A stretch of 64,000 bases of DNA from Puniceicoccales bacterium. Its GTDB lineage: Bacteria > Verrucomicrobiota > Verrucomicrobiia > Opitutales > UBA953. The DNA lies in contig JAIRPL010000016.1 in the NCBI GenBank assembly GCA_031256995.1, positions 1 to 64,000 on the forward strand. The letters run 5' to 3'. A program made the position numbers and the translations under genes. The notes under the pieces were generated by a model that did not search any database, was not told the origin of the DNA, and worked only from the letters and a program-made list of their open reading frames with translations. Shown one piece after another: positions 1 through 8,546 of the stretch. The first letter of the stretch is position 1, and every line of letters begins with the position of its first letter.

Positions 1-1
1 G

Positions 2-1099
2 GTAATTTTTGTCATATGCATACATAACTTCGGCATGCCGTACCCGGTGAATTTGAGTGAAATAGATTTTTCGACATTTTCCTCCATGGACATATACAAT
101 ATAATCCGTGTCCTTGTAAGAACAATTGCTTTAATCTGCAACCCGGCCTTTTTCATTTTCTCGGGATTCTTCTTTTTCAACAGTGGCACGCTGGATAAAC
201 GGGCATATGTGAAAAAATTGAGAACAAGGGTGCATACGCTGTTGATCCCTTATGTTTTATGGAATACCATAACCTTCATGCAATACCCCGCCCGTGCGCT
301 TACGTGGACGATAATACGAAAGGAGGGAAACTGGGATTGTTTTGCGATGTATTTTCGTGAATTATTGGGTGATCGCGACATCTGGGATATATTTTGGCAT
401 TGGCATTCATTGGGAAATAGTACGAACGTCCTGGGGTGGCCAAGACCCAGCATTACACCATGCCTTGGCCCAATGTGGTTTTTGCAAGCTTTGATCGTAT
501 TAACAGTATTGTCGCCAATAATATATGTGATCTGCAAATATTTGAAAATATATGGGATAATCATCTTGGGACTGTTATGTTATACGAATATTTGGTTCCC
601 GATTCCCGGCTCCGTCATGCCCTCCATTTTCTATTTTTCGCTGGGGGCGTATTATGGAATTTTTCGAAAAAATCTGATTGTTGAAATGCGCAGGTACAAG
701 GTATTCTGGTATGTCGTTTCATTTGTGACATTAATACCGGCGGCGTATTATGTCCACCATGGCGGGATCAGCACACGTAATTACTTCATGCCTTTGTTTC
801 TTTTTGCCACGGTGGTAAGCGCGATTAATCTCACTTCAAGCTTGATTCAGAACAACAGAGTGAAGGTAAATAAAACATTGGCAAAAGCAACATTTTTTAT
901 TTATGCTTCACACGAGATTTTTGTTATGAAAAAGATTGGCGGCTTGTTTGACAGAATATTCGGATCAAGCGATCCAATGGTTCTGACTATCCGGTATTTT
1001 GTTGTCCCAATTCTTACGGCCTATGCGTGTGTGGGAATATACTGCATGATGAAAAGGGTGATGCCGAGAACATTGGGGATATTGGCGGGCGGCAGGTGA
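2..1099 (+). CDS. acyltransferase family 3 membrane protein, 5' end outside window
   Basis: Likely an integral-membrane acyltransferase of the acyltransferase-3 family, which moves acetyl or other acyl groups onto surface polysaccharides or lipids; the substrate cannot be read from sequence. The frame is open to the first bases: residues VIFVICIHNFG precede the first Met (base 35) and look like the end of the family's first membrane helix, so that Met is not the true start. Further hydrophobic segments follow, including NPAFFIFSGFFFF near the front and GPMWFLQALIVL in the middle, with about eight to ten helices in all. By eye the gene is much richer in A+T than everything downstream to 29 kb, and it abuts a stretch with transposase debris, which suggests horizontal acquisition. 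Neighbours upstream are unseen. Confidence 0.8.
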   Translation, partial: VIFVICIHNFGMPYPVNLSEIDFSTFSSMDIYNIIRVLVRTIALICNPAFFIFSGFFFFNSGTLDKRAYVKKLRTRVHTLLIPYVLWNTITFMQYPARALTWTIIRKEGNWDCFAMYFRELLGDRDIWDIFWHWHSLGNSTNVLGWPRPSITPCLGPMWFLQALIVLTVLSPIIYVICKYLKIYGIIILGLLCYTNIWFPIPGSVMPSIFYFSLGAYYGIFRKNLIVEMRRYKVFWYVVSFVTLIPAAYYVHHGGISTRNYFMPLFLFATVVSAINLTSSLIQNNRVKVNKTLAKATFFIYASHEIFVMKKIGGLFDRIFGSSDPMVLTIRYFVVPILTAYACVGIYCMMKRVMPRTLGILAGGR

Positions 1100-1222
1100 G
1101 GCGCGGCGAGGTGCGAGACTGGCCCGATTTGCTCGTCCCTGCGCGGCGGAGTTGCGCACGGCCACCGGCCGTGCCGTTTTCCCGGCTTGCGGACATTTTA
1201 TTACGTCTCCCATCTCTCTTTT

Positions 1223-1268
1223 TCTGTCGATAATGTCTGTCGAGTTTTGCGGAGGTAATGTCTGTCAA
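1223..1268. repeat. three short direct repeats TCTGTCRA
   Basis: TCTGTCGA occurs at 1223-1230 and 1236-1243, and TCTGTCAA at 1261-1268. The longer word TAATGTCTGTC is repeated at 1231-1241 and 1256-1266. Clustered short repeats like these occur at the ends of some insertion sequences, where the transposase binds. Here they sit between the AT-rich acyltransferase gene and a decayed transposase, so an IS terminus is a reasonable but unproven reading. Confidence 0.5.
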
Positions 1269-1479
1269 GTTGCGAAGATTCACAAAAACATAGTCGTCAG
1301 AGGAAGGTTGTGTGTTGTTTTGTTGGCTGGGGTTGCGTCCGGAAAGCTTCGCATATTTTTTGGAGCATATGGGAGGCGAAGAAAGGTTTGTTGTTGGTGC
1401 TTTTGTTGGCACTTTTGTGGAAGCTTATGGGCGGGAGTAGGCCGTCCATAACCTCGAAAGTTTATTTGATCAGCCATTC

Positions 1480-1760
1480 CTCCATGGCGTGGATTTTCAG
1501 ATGAATTCATATCCAGATGGCGTTTCTGGCCTTATTGGCTTTTGGATATATGCCCGCAGGCGCGCGGCCGTCATGGACCATCACCGAGTTGCCGTCGGGA
1601 AACGCTCCAACTGCCCGCGTCCGCCGCTGTATCTCCCGCATGCGCTGTTCCAGCGGATTGTTGGGGAGAAGCGAGCGCCAATGCCGGCCGGGGAACACAC
1701 GATAGTTGAGCGTCTCGTCAATGCCCGCTTCCCGCCAATCGCGTGGCGGCTTCCGATTTC
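1480..1760 (-). pseudogene. decayed IS256-type transposase, C-terminal fragment
   Basis: Read on the minus strand from about 1757, the frame gives REAGIDETLNYRVFPGRHW, then NNPLEQRMREIQRRTRAVGA followed by FPDGNSVMV. This matches the C-terminal block of IS256/Mutator-family transposases (pattern: FP..HWR.L.TNNPLER..REIRRRTR.VGAFPDGNS). After SVMV the expected continuation (AARLRHI-like) is found in another frame as AARLRAYIQKP, which shows a frameshift. Upstream of about 1757 the frame meets a stop and no further family similarity is visible. The catalytic N-terminal and central parts are missing, so this is a dead remnant of a once mobile element. Confidence 0.75.
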
Positions 1761-2528
1761 ATTTTGTGCGGTTTTGCTGCTTGCTTGCGTTTCCTTCATC
1801 CGGGCCGATTCGCGGTCTTCACTGTTCGCCTTCGGTCGGACGCCCGCGTTAGGAATCGATTTGCACCGCGACTTTTTCGCCTGTGCTCGCCCCGCATCGA
1901 CGGACTCACGCGGCGGCCCCGCAACGCCTCGGGAATATCCTCAACACATCGCTTTCACGCCGGGGGATGTGGCCGGAGCGGTCGTTTTGGCGCCGCGCCA
2001 ACAGCTTTAATCTGTCCGGCGCGATCATCTGGTCGCGCGCGCGGAGATTTTTGCGTTGGCGTGGTGCGGGCTTGGGGCGCGGTTTTCGGCTGGTGGGGCC
2101 GGGCACGCGAGTCGTTTTTTTCGTGGATGAAATTGGTGGTGTTGGAGGGGTGGCGCGTGGTTCCGCGTTGGCGGGGCCTCGCGTGTTGTGGCCGGTTTTC
2201 CGGTTTTTTGGGTCCTCATGCGCAGGGCGTCCGGCCTTGAGGGCGGGGGACTCTTGCGGGGCTTCACGCGCAATTGGCGCAGGGTGGTTTCCGTTCTTTC
2301 GCGCCGTTCTTTCGCGCCGTTTTTCGGGGCGGGTGGGCGGGCAGCCGCGGGGAGGGCACGGGGCGGCTGTCTGGAAAACCATGGTCATTTTCACAATTTT
2401 TGTTTCTTCGATCCAGGCGGTGTGCCTCCGTTTTTACCAACAAAACCTTGCCTTGGCCGATTTTTAACGCACAAGCCCGGCACCTTTTCATAACGTTTTC
2501 GCCCAACGCCCCTTCGCCATCACGCATC
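1761..2528. other. gene-poor stretch upstream of prmA
   Basis: No reading frame here resembles a known protein. Several open frames exist on both strands, but they are short, rich in Arg/Pro/Ala, mutually overlapping and typical of chance frames in GC-rich DNA. A frame continues from 2274 straight into prmA, but its first 85 residues have low complexity and are not part of PrmA. The stretch probably holds the prmA promoter and further decayed mobile-element DNA; no clear promoter boxes were recognised. Confidence 0.5.
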
Positions 2529-3425
2529 ATGTTTGAAATACGCTGTGCCATCCCCGCCGGGACCGCCCAACCGCTTGAGGATTATTTTTGCGAGCTGACC
2601 TGTTCTCCGTGGATGCTTTTCAGCGAGAGCGTTTCCGCGCCGGTCATCCTCTCCGGCTTCTTTGACACCTCCGACGAAGCCACGGACGCATGGGCCGACC
2701 TGTGCAAGCTCTTCCCCGTGCTGCCTTCCAAGCCCGAGATCGGCACGCTCGCCGACCGGGACTGGAAGGAGGCCTACAAGGCCGGCCTGCACCCTTGGAG
2801 CCATGGGCCGTTGCACTGGGTGCCGGAATGGCGCCGCGCCGAATACATTGTCCCGCCCGGTGCCGCCGTGGTCTATTTTGACGCGGGCCTTGCCTTCGGA
2901 ACCGGGGACCATCCGACGACCCGGCTTTGCGCAATGCGCCTGCTTGATTTCTGGGAGGCCGCCGGGCCGGAACGCCAGGGGCGGCTGCGCGTCACAGACG
3001 CAGGTTGCGGCTCGGGAATCCTCGCCTTGTCCGCCGCGAAGCTTGGCGCTGGAAGCGTCAACGGTTTTGACCGCGACGAGGAGGCGGTGCGTGTGAGCAG
3101 GGAGAACCGTTCCGCAAACAATCTGCCTGAGCGCGCCGTTCGCTTTTCGCAAGCCGGCCTTGAGCGCGGGTTGCGCGAGGCGGGGGAGGCCGATGTCGTG
3201 CTCGCCAACATCATCAGCGATGTTTTGCGCATTTATGCCGACGACCTTGTCTCGGCCGTGGCGCCAGGCGGCGTGCTCGCCCTTGGCGGCATTCTCGCGC
3301 ACGAAGTGGAGGCTGTCCGCAAGGTCTTTGAGCCGTGCGCGCTCTCCCATTGGAAGCAGCCTGCGGTGCGCGTGGATTCGCGCACGGAAGGCGATTGGAG
3401 CGACCTCGCCTTGTTCCGCGATTGA
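2529..3425 (+). CDS. prmA: ribosomal protein L11 methyltransferase
   Basis: Cytoplasmic SAM-dependent enzyme that methylates ribosomal protein L11. It has 298 residues, the usual size. The start at 2529 (MFEIRCAIPA) was chosen because upstream residues in the same frame are low-complexity and the family begins here. The family landmark FGTGDHPTTRL lies at about residues 123-133, the SAM-binding loop DAGCGSGILAL at 157-167, and the catalytic-loop equivalent LANIISD at about 225-231. A substrate-binding N-terminal domain precedes the Rossmann-like domain, as in PrmA of other bacteria. The gene is followed 66 bases later by hisA on the same strand, so the two may share a transcript. Confidence 0.92.
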   Translation: MFEIRCAIPAGTAQPLEDYFCELTCSPWMLFSESVSAPVILSGFFDTSDEATDAWADLCKLFPVLPSKPEIGTLADRDWKEAYKAGLHPWSHGPLHWVPEWRRAEYIVPPGAAVVYFDAGLAFGTGDHPTTRLCAMRLLDFWEAAGPERQGRLRVTDAGCGSGILALSAAKLGAGSVNGFDRDEEAVRVSRENRSANNLPERAVRFSQAGLERGLREAGEADVVLANIISDVLRIYADDLVSAVAPGGVLALGGILAHEVEAVRKVFEPCALSHWKQPAVRVDSRTEGDWSDLALFRD

Positions 3426-3491
3426 TCCGTGAAATTGGAGAAGAGCGCGTCCACGCCCGCGCTTTTCAACGCGCGCACCTCACTTTGCCAC

Positions 3492-4235
3492 ATGTTCATC
3501 TATCCAGCCATTGACATCAAGGACGGGCGCTGCGTGCGCCTGCGCCAGGGACTTGCCGGTGAAACGACAGCCTATCACGACGACCCGGCCGTGCCCGCGG
3601 CGGCTTACCAGGCCTCCGGGGTCGGATGGATCCATGTCGTGGACCTTGACGGGGCCTTTGATGGGACCCCGCGCAATCTCGCCGCGCTGCGGCGCATTGC
3701 CTCGGCTGCCCCCGGCGCAAAAATCCAGTTCGGCGGCGGCCTGCGCGACGCCGGAAGCATTGCCGCCGCCTTCGAGGCCGGCGCCACGCGTGTTGTGATC
3801 GGCACGCGCGCGGCGGCGGACGAGGTTTTTGCCGCGGAAATGCTTTCCAAGCACGGCACGGCCCTCGCCATCGGCATTGATGCGAAAGATGGCTTTGTGG
3901 CCGTGAAGGGGTGGGTGGAAGTCACGCCATTGCGTGCCACGGAATTCGCGGCCCGGATGGCGGCGCTTGGCGCCCGGACATTCATTTACACGGATATTGC
4001 GACCGACGGCATGCTTTCCGGCCCGAATTTTCCGGCATTGCGGGAGATGCTTGGGGCGTCCCCGGCCAATGTCATCGCCTCCGGCGGTTTTTCATGCCGC
4101 GAGGACTTGCTTCGCCTTCGCGAGATGCGGGCCGCCAACGCGAACCTTGATGGCGTGATCGTCGGCAAGGCCCTCTACGAAAAACGCGTGGAGCTTGGTG
4201 ATCTTCTGGCGCTTGCCCGCGCGCCGCTGGCGTAA
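3492..4235 (+). CDS. hisA: ProFAR isomerase, histidine biosynthesis
   Basis: 1-(5-phosphoribosyl)-5-[(5-phosphoribosylamino)methylideneamino]imidazole-4-carboxamide isomerase, the fourth step of histidine synthesis. It has 247 residues, as expected for HisA. The start at 3492 (MFIYPAIDIKDG) puts the catalytic Asp at position 8. The frame can be extended to 3429, but those 21 residues are unlike the family. The half-barrel repeats show as IHVVDLDGAFDG near residue 48 and TFIYTDIATDGML near 163. GGGLRD (81-86) and the second catalytic region GIDAKDG (near 128) are present. No other his gene is in the window, so histidine genes are dispersed in this genome. A convergent-end hairpin lies 139 bases downstream. 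Confidence 0.93.
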   Translation: MFIYPAIDIKDGRCVRLRQGLAGETTAYHDDPAVPAAAYQASGVGWIHVVDLDGAFDGTPRNLAALRRIASAAPGAKIQFGGGLRDAGSIAAAFEAGATRVVIGTRAAADEVFAAEMLSKHGTALAIGIDAKDGFVAVKGWVEVTPLRATEFAARMAALGARTFIYTDIATDGMLSGPNFPALREMLGASPANVIASGGFSCREDLLRLREMRAANANLDGVIVGKALYEKRVELGDLLALARAPLA

Positions 4236-4373
4236 ACAGGGCAACGCGTCGCCACAAACGAGGGCGGGCGCCCGTGGCGCACGATGGGGAGTGGCGGAGG
4301 CGGCCTTCGTCTCCAGCCCTCTCTCCCCGTGCCGCCGTGCCTTCGGGAGAGTCGGATAGGGTTCCGTCTTAAT

Positions 4374-4405
4374 AAGGGCGCGTTTTAATGCAGGCGCCCT
4401 TCTTT
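4374..4405 (+). terminator. hairpin terminator between hisA and feoB
   Basis: AAGGGCGC (4374-4381) and GCGCCCTT (4394-4401) form a perfect 8-bp stem around a 12-base loop, followed by CTTT. It lies between the 3' ends of hisA (+) and feoB (-), where a terminator is expected. The T run is short, so termination may be weak. Confidence 0.55.
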
Positions 4406-4424
4406 GGGGGAGTGCCGTGCCGTG

Positions 4425-6881
4425 TCAAAAAAAGCGTGTCCCGACTTGGAAGCAGGCTGTCGCGGCGAGCCAGGCCAGGGTGGTCATGTAAAGGAAGCTG
4501 GCGATGGCCCAGCGCAAGCCGGACTCCTTGCGGATCACGGCGAGGGTGGCGCCGCATTGCGAGCACAGGGCGAAAAAGGCCATAAGCCCGAAAGCGACAG
4601 GAAGCGTGTAAACGGGCTTGCCGAGCCTGGCCCCCTCCGTCCAGACGGCTTTGCGGAGGGCTTCGCGGAGATCCTCGGAGCCGGCGTCCGCACCGCCGCC
4701 GAGGCTGTGGGTGGTCCCGAGTGTGGCGACAATGGCCTCCCTGGCTGGAAAACTGGCGAGTATGCCCACGGTGATGCGCCAGTCATACCCGGCGGGGGCG
4801 AAAAGCGGCTGCACAAACTTCCCAAAACGCCCCAGATAGCTGTTTTCGACGTGCGCGGCGGCAATGGCATTCTCCAAGCCGGACGCGGGGGCGGTGAACG
4901 CCGCAAGGGCTTCCGCGACAGGGTTTTCGCCGTCGTTCTCCGCGATTTCCGCCTCAATTTCCATGGCGCTCTTCCCGGTGTCCCTTGCGCGGGCGGCGAC
5001 AAAGTTCTCCCTGGTGGCGGCCTTGATGAGATCCTCGGCCTCGGCGGCGCCCTTGCCGATCCCGTTCGCATGCCGGGCGATGTAGGCGGTGCGCGCGGAC
5101 TGCGCCACCTCCTCGGAATGCGGGAAATAGAGAAGCGCCCAGACGATGACGACGATGCTGAAGATGACCGTCGCGGCCCGTTTCAGAAACTCGCTGGCAC
5201 TGTCCCACATCCGCACAAGGATGTCGCGCAGGGCGGGAAGCTGGTAGCGCGGGAGCTCAAGCACGAAGGGCTGCGGCGGCGTGCGCAGGAAAACGCGTGT
5301 GAGCAGGAAGGCGGTGGGCAGGGCAACGACGACGCCAAGCAGGTACATGGCCATCATGGACAAAACCCCGCCCGCCTTGCCCAGGGAGGGAACGATGAAC
5401 GCCGAGACCATCAGCGTGTAAACGGGGAGGCGCGCCGAGCAGCTCATGAAAGGCACGAGAAAGGCCGTCGCGGCCCGGGCCTTTGGATCCTCGATGGTCC
5501 GGGTCGCAAGTATGCCGGGAACGCCGCAGGCGTAACCGGAGAGCATGGGCATGAAGGCGCGCCCGTTCAACCCGCACCACGAAAAAAGCCTGTCCATCAG
5601 GAAGGCCGCCCGGGCCATGTAGCCGGAGTCCTCCAGAAGGGCGATGAAGAAGAACAGGATGAGAATCTGCGGCAGGAACACGGCGAAGGCGCCGACACCC
5701 GCGATGGCGCCATCCACCACAAGGCTCTGCAACATCGGGAATTCCTTGAAAAAGGGACCGGCAAGGGCGCCAAGCCATTCAAAGAGACTTTCGATCCAGC
5801 CCTGCGGGATGGGGGCCACCCAGAAGACCCCGGCAAAGACCACGGCCATCAGGAGGAGGAAAATCGCGGGACCGGCGGCGCGGTGCAGCAAAAGCGAATC
5901 CAGCATCCGGGTGCGTTCCCGTGTGGAGACGTTTTCCGTGGCCACGCCGTCAAGCACGACGGAGATGTGCTCGTAATGCAGCACGGCCTCGGCGGCGAAC
6001 GGGTTCAGGCCGCCATGGCGCACACGCTCGCGGGCGGCGCGCCGGAGCCGGTCGCACACTTCCGGCGAAAGCCCCCTTCCATGCGCGCGCCCGTCGCACT
6101 GGCCGGGACTTTCCGCCCCGGGCGGGCCATCCCCGGTTCCGGTCGCGCAAGGCGGCACGGCAAAGTTTGTCCTGACGGTGTTGGAGTCAAAAAGCAGGCG
6201 CTGGAGCGTGGCATCATCGGGGGAAGGCCTCCCCGTCTCCTTCTCAATGCCAGTGCGCAGGATGTCCAATGCCTCCGAAACGCATGGCCGCCACGCAATC
6301 CGGCGCATCAGGCGCCTCTCCGTCAAGGCCGTGCCAACAATCCCGCGCACTGCCTCCAGGCCCTCCCGCTTCCAGGCCGACACCGCGGCGACGGGAATGC
6401 CGCCAAGGCGGGAGGACATTTTTGCGATGTCAATCTCCATGCCGCGCCTGCGCACCACATCCGTCTGATTCAGCGCCATGGCCACAGGCAGGCCCAGCTC
6501 GGCAACCTGCGAGGCGAGGAAGAGGTTGCGCAGCAGGTTCGTCGAATCCACCACGCACAGGATGGCGTCAGGCCGGGGCAGGCCGGCAAGCCTTCCTTCC
6601 AGCGCGTCCATGACAACCTGCTCGTCCGGGGATGACGCCGCCAACGAATAAAGCCCTGGCAGGTCCAGCATCTCCACGCGCCCGATGGAGGGCAGCTCGA
6701 TGAATCCGGATTTTTTGAAGACGGTGACGCCCGGGTAGTTGCCTGTGCGCTGCCGCAATCCGGTCAGGGCGTTGAACAGGGTGGTCTTCCCCGCGTTCGG
6801 GTTGCCCACGATCGCGACGAGCGGGGCGCGCCGCGCCGGGGTCGGTGATGGGACCAAGCCTGCGGAAACATTGTCGGGCAT
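4425..6881 (-). CDS. feoB: ferrous iron transport protein B
   Basis: Inner-membrane Fe(II) transporter with an N-terminal GTPase domain, 818 residues. G motifs are clear: GNPNAGKT at 26-33 (G1), DLPG at 73-76 (G3), NQTD at 138-141 (G4). A spacer domain follows, then about eight membrane helices from near residue 335. These carry the two conserved gate segments, with GYACGVPGILATR in the first and PFMSCSARLPVY in the second; both conserved cysteines are present. A loop of about 100 residues between late helices (AEEVAQSA to NAIAAAHVENSYLGRFG) is typical of the family. It follows feoA by 66 bases and is surely cotranscribed with it. The family works mainly under anoxic or acidic conditions, where Fe(II) is available. 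Confidence 0.95.
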   Translation of the reverse strand: MPDNVSAGLVPSPTPARRAPLVAIVGNPNAGKTTLFNALTGLRQRTGNYPGVTVFKKSGFIELPSIGRVEMLDLPGLYSLAASSPDEQVVMDALEGRLAGLPRPDAILCVVDSTNLLRNLFLASQVAELGLPVAMALNQTDVVRRRGMEIDIAKMSSRLGGIPVAAVSAWKREGLEAVRGIVGTALTERRLMRRIAWRPCVSEALDILRTGIEKETGRPSPDDATLQRLLFDSNTVRTNFAVPPCATGTGDGPPGAESPGQCDGRAHGRGLSPEVCDRLRRAARERVRHGGLNPFAAEAVLHYEHISVVLDGVATENVSTRERTRMLDSLLLHRAAGPAIFLLLMAVVFAGVFWVAPIPQGWIESLFEWLGALAGPFFKEFPMLQSLVVDGAIAGVGAFAVFLPQILILFFFIALLEDSGYMARAAFLMDRLFSWCGLNGRAFMPMLSGYACGVPGILATRTIEDPKARAATAFLVPFMSCSARLPVYTLMVSAFIVPSLGKAGGVLSMMAMYLLGVVVALPTAFLLTRVFLRTPPQPFVLELPRYQLPALRDILVRMWDSASEFLKRAATVIFSIVVIVWALLYFPHSEEVAQSARTAYIARHANGIGKGAAEAEDLIKAATRENFVAARARDTGKSAMEIEAEIAENDGENPVAEALAAFTAPASGLENAIAAAHVENSYLGRFGKFVQPLFAPAGYDWRITVGILASFPAREAIVATLGTTHSLGGGADAGSEDLREALRKAVWTEGARLGKPVYTLPVAFGLMAFFALCSQCGATLAVIRKESGLRWAIASFLYMTTLAWLAATACFQVGTRFF

Positions 6882-6947
6882 GGGGCAGGGACGTGCTGTG
6901 GAAAAGAAAAATGATGGCGTTGTGCCGTGGCGCGCGGACGCGCAGGC

Positions 6948-7181
6948 TCAGGCGGCGTCCGGCTCGATTTCGATGGTCGCGGCCTCGGAGCGGCGAATGG
7001 TCACGCTCTGGTTTTGAAATTCAATTTCAAGCGGATCTCCCAAGGGGGCGGAACGCGCCAGGCGGACACGCGTTCCGGGAAGGAAGCCAAAGGCCAGCAG
7101 GCGCTGTTCGACAGGCCGTTGCGCGTCAAGACGTGTCAGACGCCCGGTCTGCCCGGTTTTCAAGGTGGCGAGAGTAGTCAT
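6948..7181 (-). CDS. feoA: ferrous iron transport protein A
   Basis: Small cytosolic SH3-like protein that supports FeoB. It has 77 residues from the ATG at 7181 (MTTLATLKTGQTG). The frame extends upstream to 7292, but those residues do not fit the family. The typical FeoA pattern is present: LKTGQTGRLTRL, LLAFGFLPGTRVRL, GDPLEIEFQNQSVTIRR. Gene order feoA-feoB on one strand with a short gap indicates an operon. A 19-bp imperfect inverted repeat lies just upstream and may be the iron-responsive site. Confidence 0.9.
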   Translation of the reverse strand: MTTLATLKTGQTGRLTRLDAQRPVEQRLLAFGFLPGTRVRLARSAPLGDPLEIEFQNQSVTIRRSEAATIEIEPDAA

Positions 7182-7205
7182 TGAATCAGGAAACGCCTCA
7201 TTAAG

Positions 7206-7224
7206 ATTGCGTCTCAATTGCAAT
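7206..7224 (-). promoter_or_regulatory. candidate Fur-type operator upstream of feoA
   Basis: The 19-mer ATTGCGTCTCAATTGCAAT has inverted 5-base arms (ATTGC...GCAAT). That is the length of a classical Fur box, and it lies 24 bases before the feoA start. Fur sites in many bacteria are AT-rich 19-bp palindromes before feo genes. The central part matches the consensus poorly, so this is only a candidate. Confidence 0.35.
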
Positions 7225-7463
7225 ACCCCGGCCAATCTGTCAAACGGGAAAGGCGTGCCGCCCGGGAAGTCCCATGGGCAGCTCTGATCCAAGGGAAGGC
7301 CCCGGGGAGGATCCGCGGCGGGGCGGCGGCGGGTGGAAATTGAGGAATCCCGTGGCGCGAGGCATGCCGGGAGAGTCAGGGTGCGAAAATGTGGAATTCT
7401 GGCGCCCCGTGGCGCGGGGCGGGTACGTGCGAGGAAGCCGTGACTTCCGCCCCTTCCCGGAAT

Positions 7464-8399
7464 TCACGGCTGGGAATCGCCAAAAAGCCCCTCGACATAG
7501 GCGCGCGTGGAGAATGGCTGAAGGTCCTCCGGCCGCTCGCCGAGGCCGACAAAATAAACCGGAATCCGCAGTGCCCGGTAGATGCCCACGAGGGCGCCGC
7601 CACGCGAGGTGCCGTCAAGCTTGGTGATTATCAGGCCGGTCAGCCCAAACGACTCATGAAAGACGCGCGCCTGCTCGATGGAGTTGGCGCCAAGCGAGCC
7701 GTCCACGACAAGCCAGCGGTGATGCGGGGCCTCCGGGTCCAGCTTGCCGACCACGCGGCCGATTTTCTTCAGCTCCTCCAGCAGGTGCCCCTTCGTGTGC
7801 AAACGTCCGGCGGTGTCGAGAATGGCCGTGGATTTCCCCCGCGCGCGCGCGGCCTGCACGGTGTCGAATGCCACGGCGGCGGAATCCGCCCCATGTTTGC
7901 TGGCGACAATCTCGACGCCGAGCCGCGAGGCCCAGGTCTCGATCTGGGCATTGGCGGCGGCGCGGAATGTGTCGCAGGCGCCCAGGATGACGGGGAAGCC
8001 GTCCTGCTGGAGCCGCCAGGCGAGTTTCGCGGCGGTGGTCGTCTTCCCGGCGCCGTTGACGCCGACAAGGGCGACGACCTCCGGCTTGCGCTCCGGGGAC
8101 GGGGTGAACACGCCCTCCGCGCCCTCGAGGACCCGCGTGAGCACCGCGGCGCCGATCTGGGCCGCGTCGCGCCCGCGCAGCTCCTTGTTTTCCCCAAAAG
8201 CCTTGCGAATCTCGGCAAGGATCTCGTTGGTGGTCTCCACGCCAAAGTCGGCGGCATAGAGGGCCTCCTCCAATTCGCTGATGGTGGCGGCATCAAGTTT
8301 CGCCCCAAAAATGCCGCCAATTTTCCCGAAGAATTTTTGGAAAACCGGTGTTGTTTTGCGGAAGGTATCCCTGATTTTTTGAAAAAAGGAGCCGAGCAT
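7464..8399 (-). CDS. ftsY: signal recognition particle receptor FtsY
   Basis: SRP receptor GTPase that docks ribosome-nascent chain complexes at the membrane. It has 311 residues from the ATG at 8399 (MLGSFFQKIRDTFRK). The 86 residues encoded upstream in frame do not resemble FtsY. The N domain is about residues 1-105, followed by the G domain with GVNGAGKTT (113-121), DTFRAAA (143-149), DTAGR (195-199) and TKLDG (259-263). The acidic A domain seen in E. coli is absent and replaced by a short basic amphipathic start, as in many other phyla. The interface loop reads VDGSLGANS, whereas most FtsY proteins have a DATTGQNA-like version. It is divergent from aroE, whose start lies 147 bases away. 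Confidence 0.93.
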   Translation of the reverse strand: MLGSFFQKIRDTFRKTTPVFQKFFGKIGGIFGAKLDAATISELEEALYAADFGVETTNEILAEIRKAFGENKELRGRDAAQIGAAVLTRVLEGAEGVFTPSPERKPEVVALVGVNGAGKTTTAAKLAWRLQQDGFPVILGACDTFRAAANAQIETWASRLGVEIVASKHGADSAAVAFDTVQAARARGKSTAILDTAGRLHTKGHLLEELKKIGRVVGKLDPEAPHHRWLVVDGSLGANSIEQARVFHESFGLTGLIITKLDGTSRGGALVGIYRALRIPVYFVGLGERPEDLQPFSTRAYVEGLFGDSQP

Positions 8400-8546
8400 G
8401 GCTTTGTGTTTGATCAAGTTGGAAAGGGTGCCTGCGCGGCACGAGCGGCGCATCCTTCCGCAACGCGGCGCACAGGCAAGCACGGAACTCAAAAAATGAC
8501 GGGATTCCGCAAAGCGAAGTGGAAAACGGCGGGGAAAGGGCGCAGG

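Noticed and set aside
4404-6635. A 743-codon frame on the plus strand opposite feoB
   Set aside because: It is exactly antisense to feoB codons, is rich in Arg/Gly/His and has no family-like motif; it is a shadow frame of GC-rich coding DNA.
7403-7421. Hairpin CGCCCCG/CGGGGCG downstream of ftsY as a terminator
   Set aside because: The stem is fine but no T-run follows on either strand, and chance GC-rich hairpins are frequent here.
7389-8546. A 386-codon upstream extension of the aroE frame
   Set aside because: It lies antisense to ftsY, and the AroE family begins at the chosen ATG 8547.
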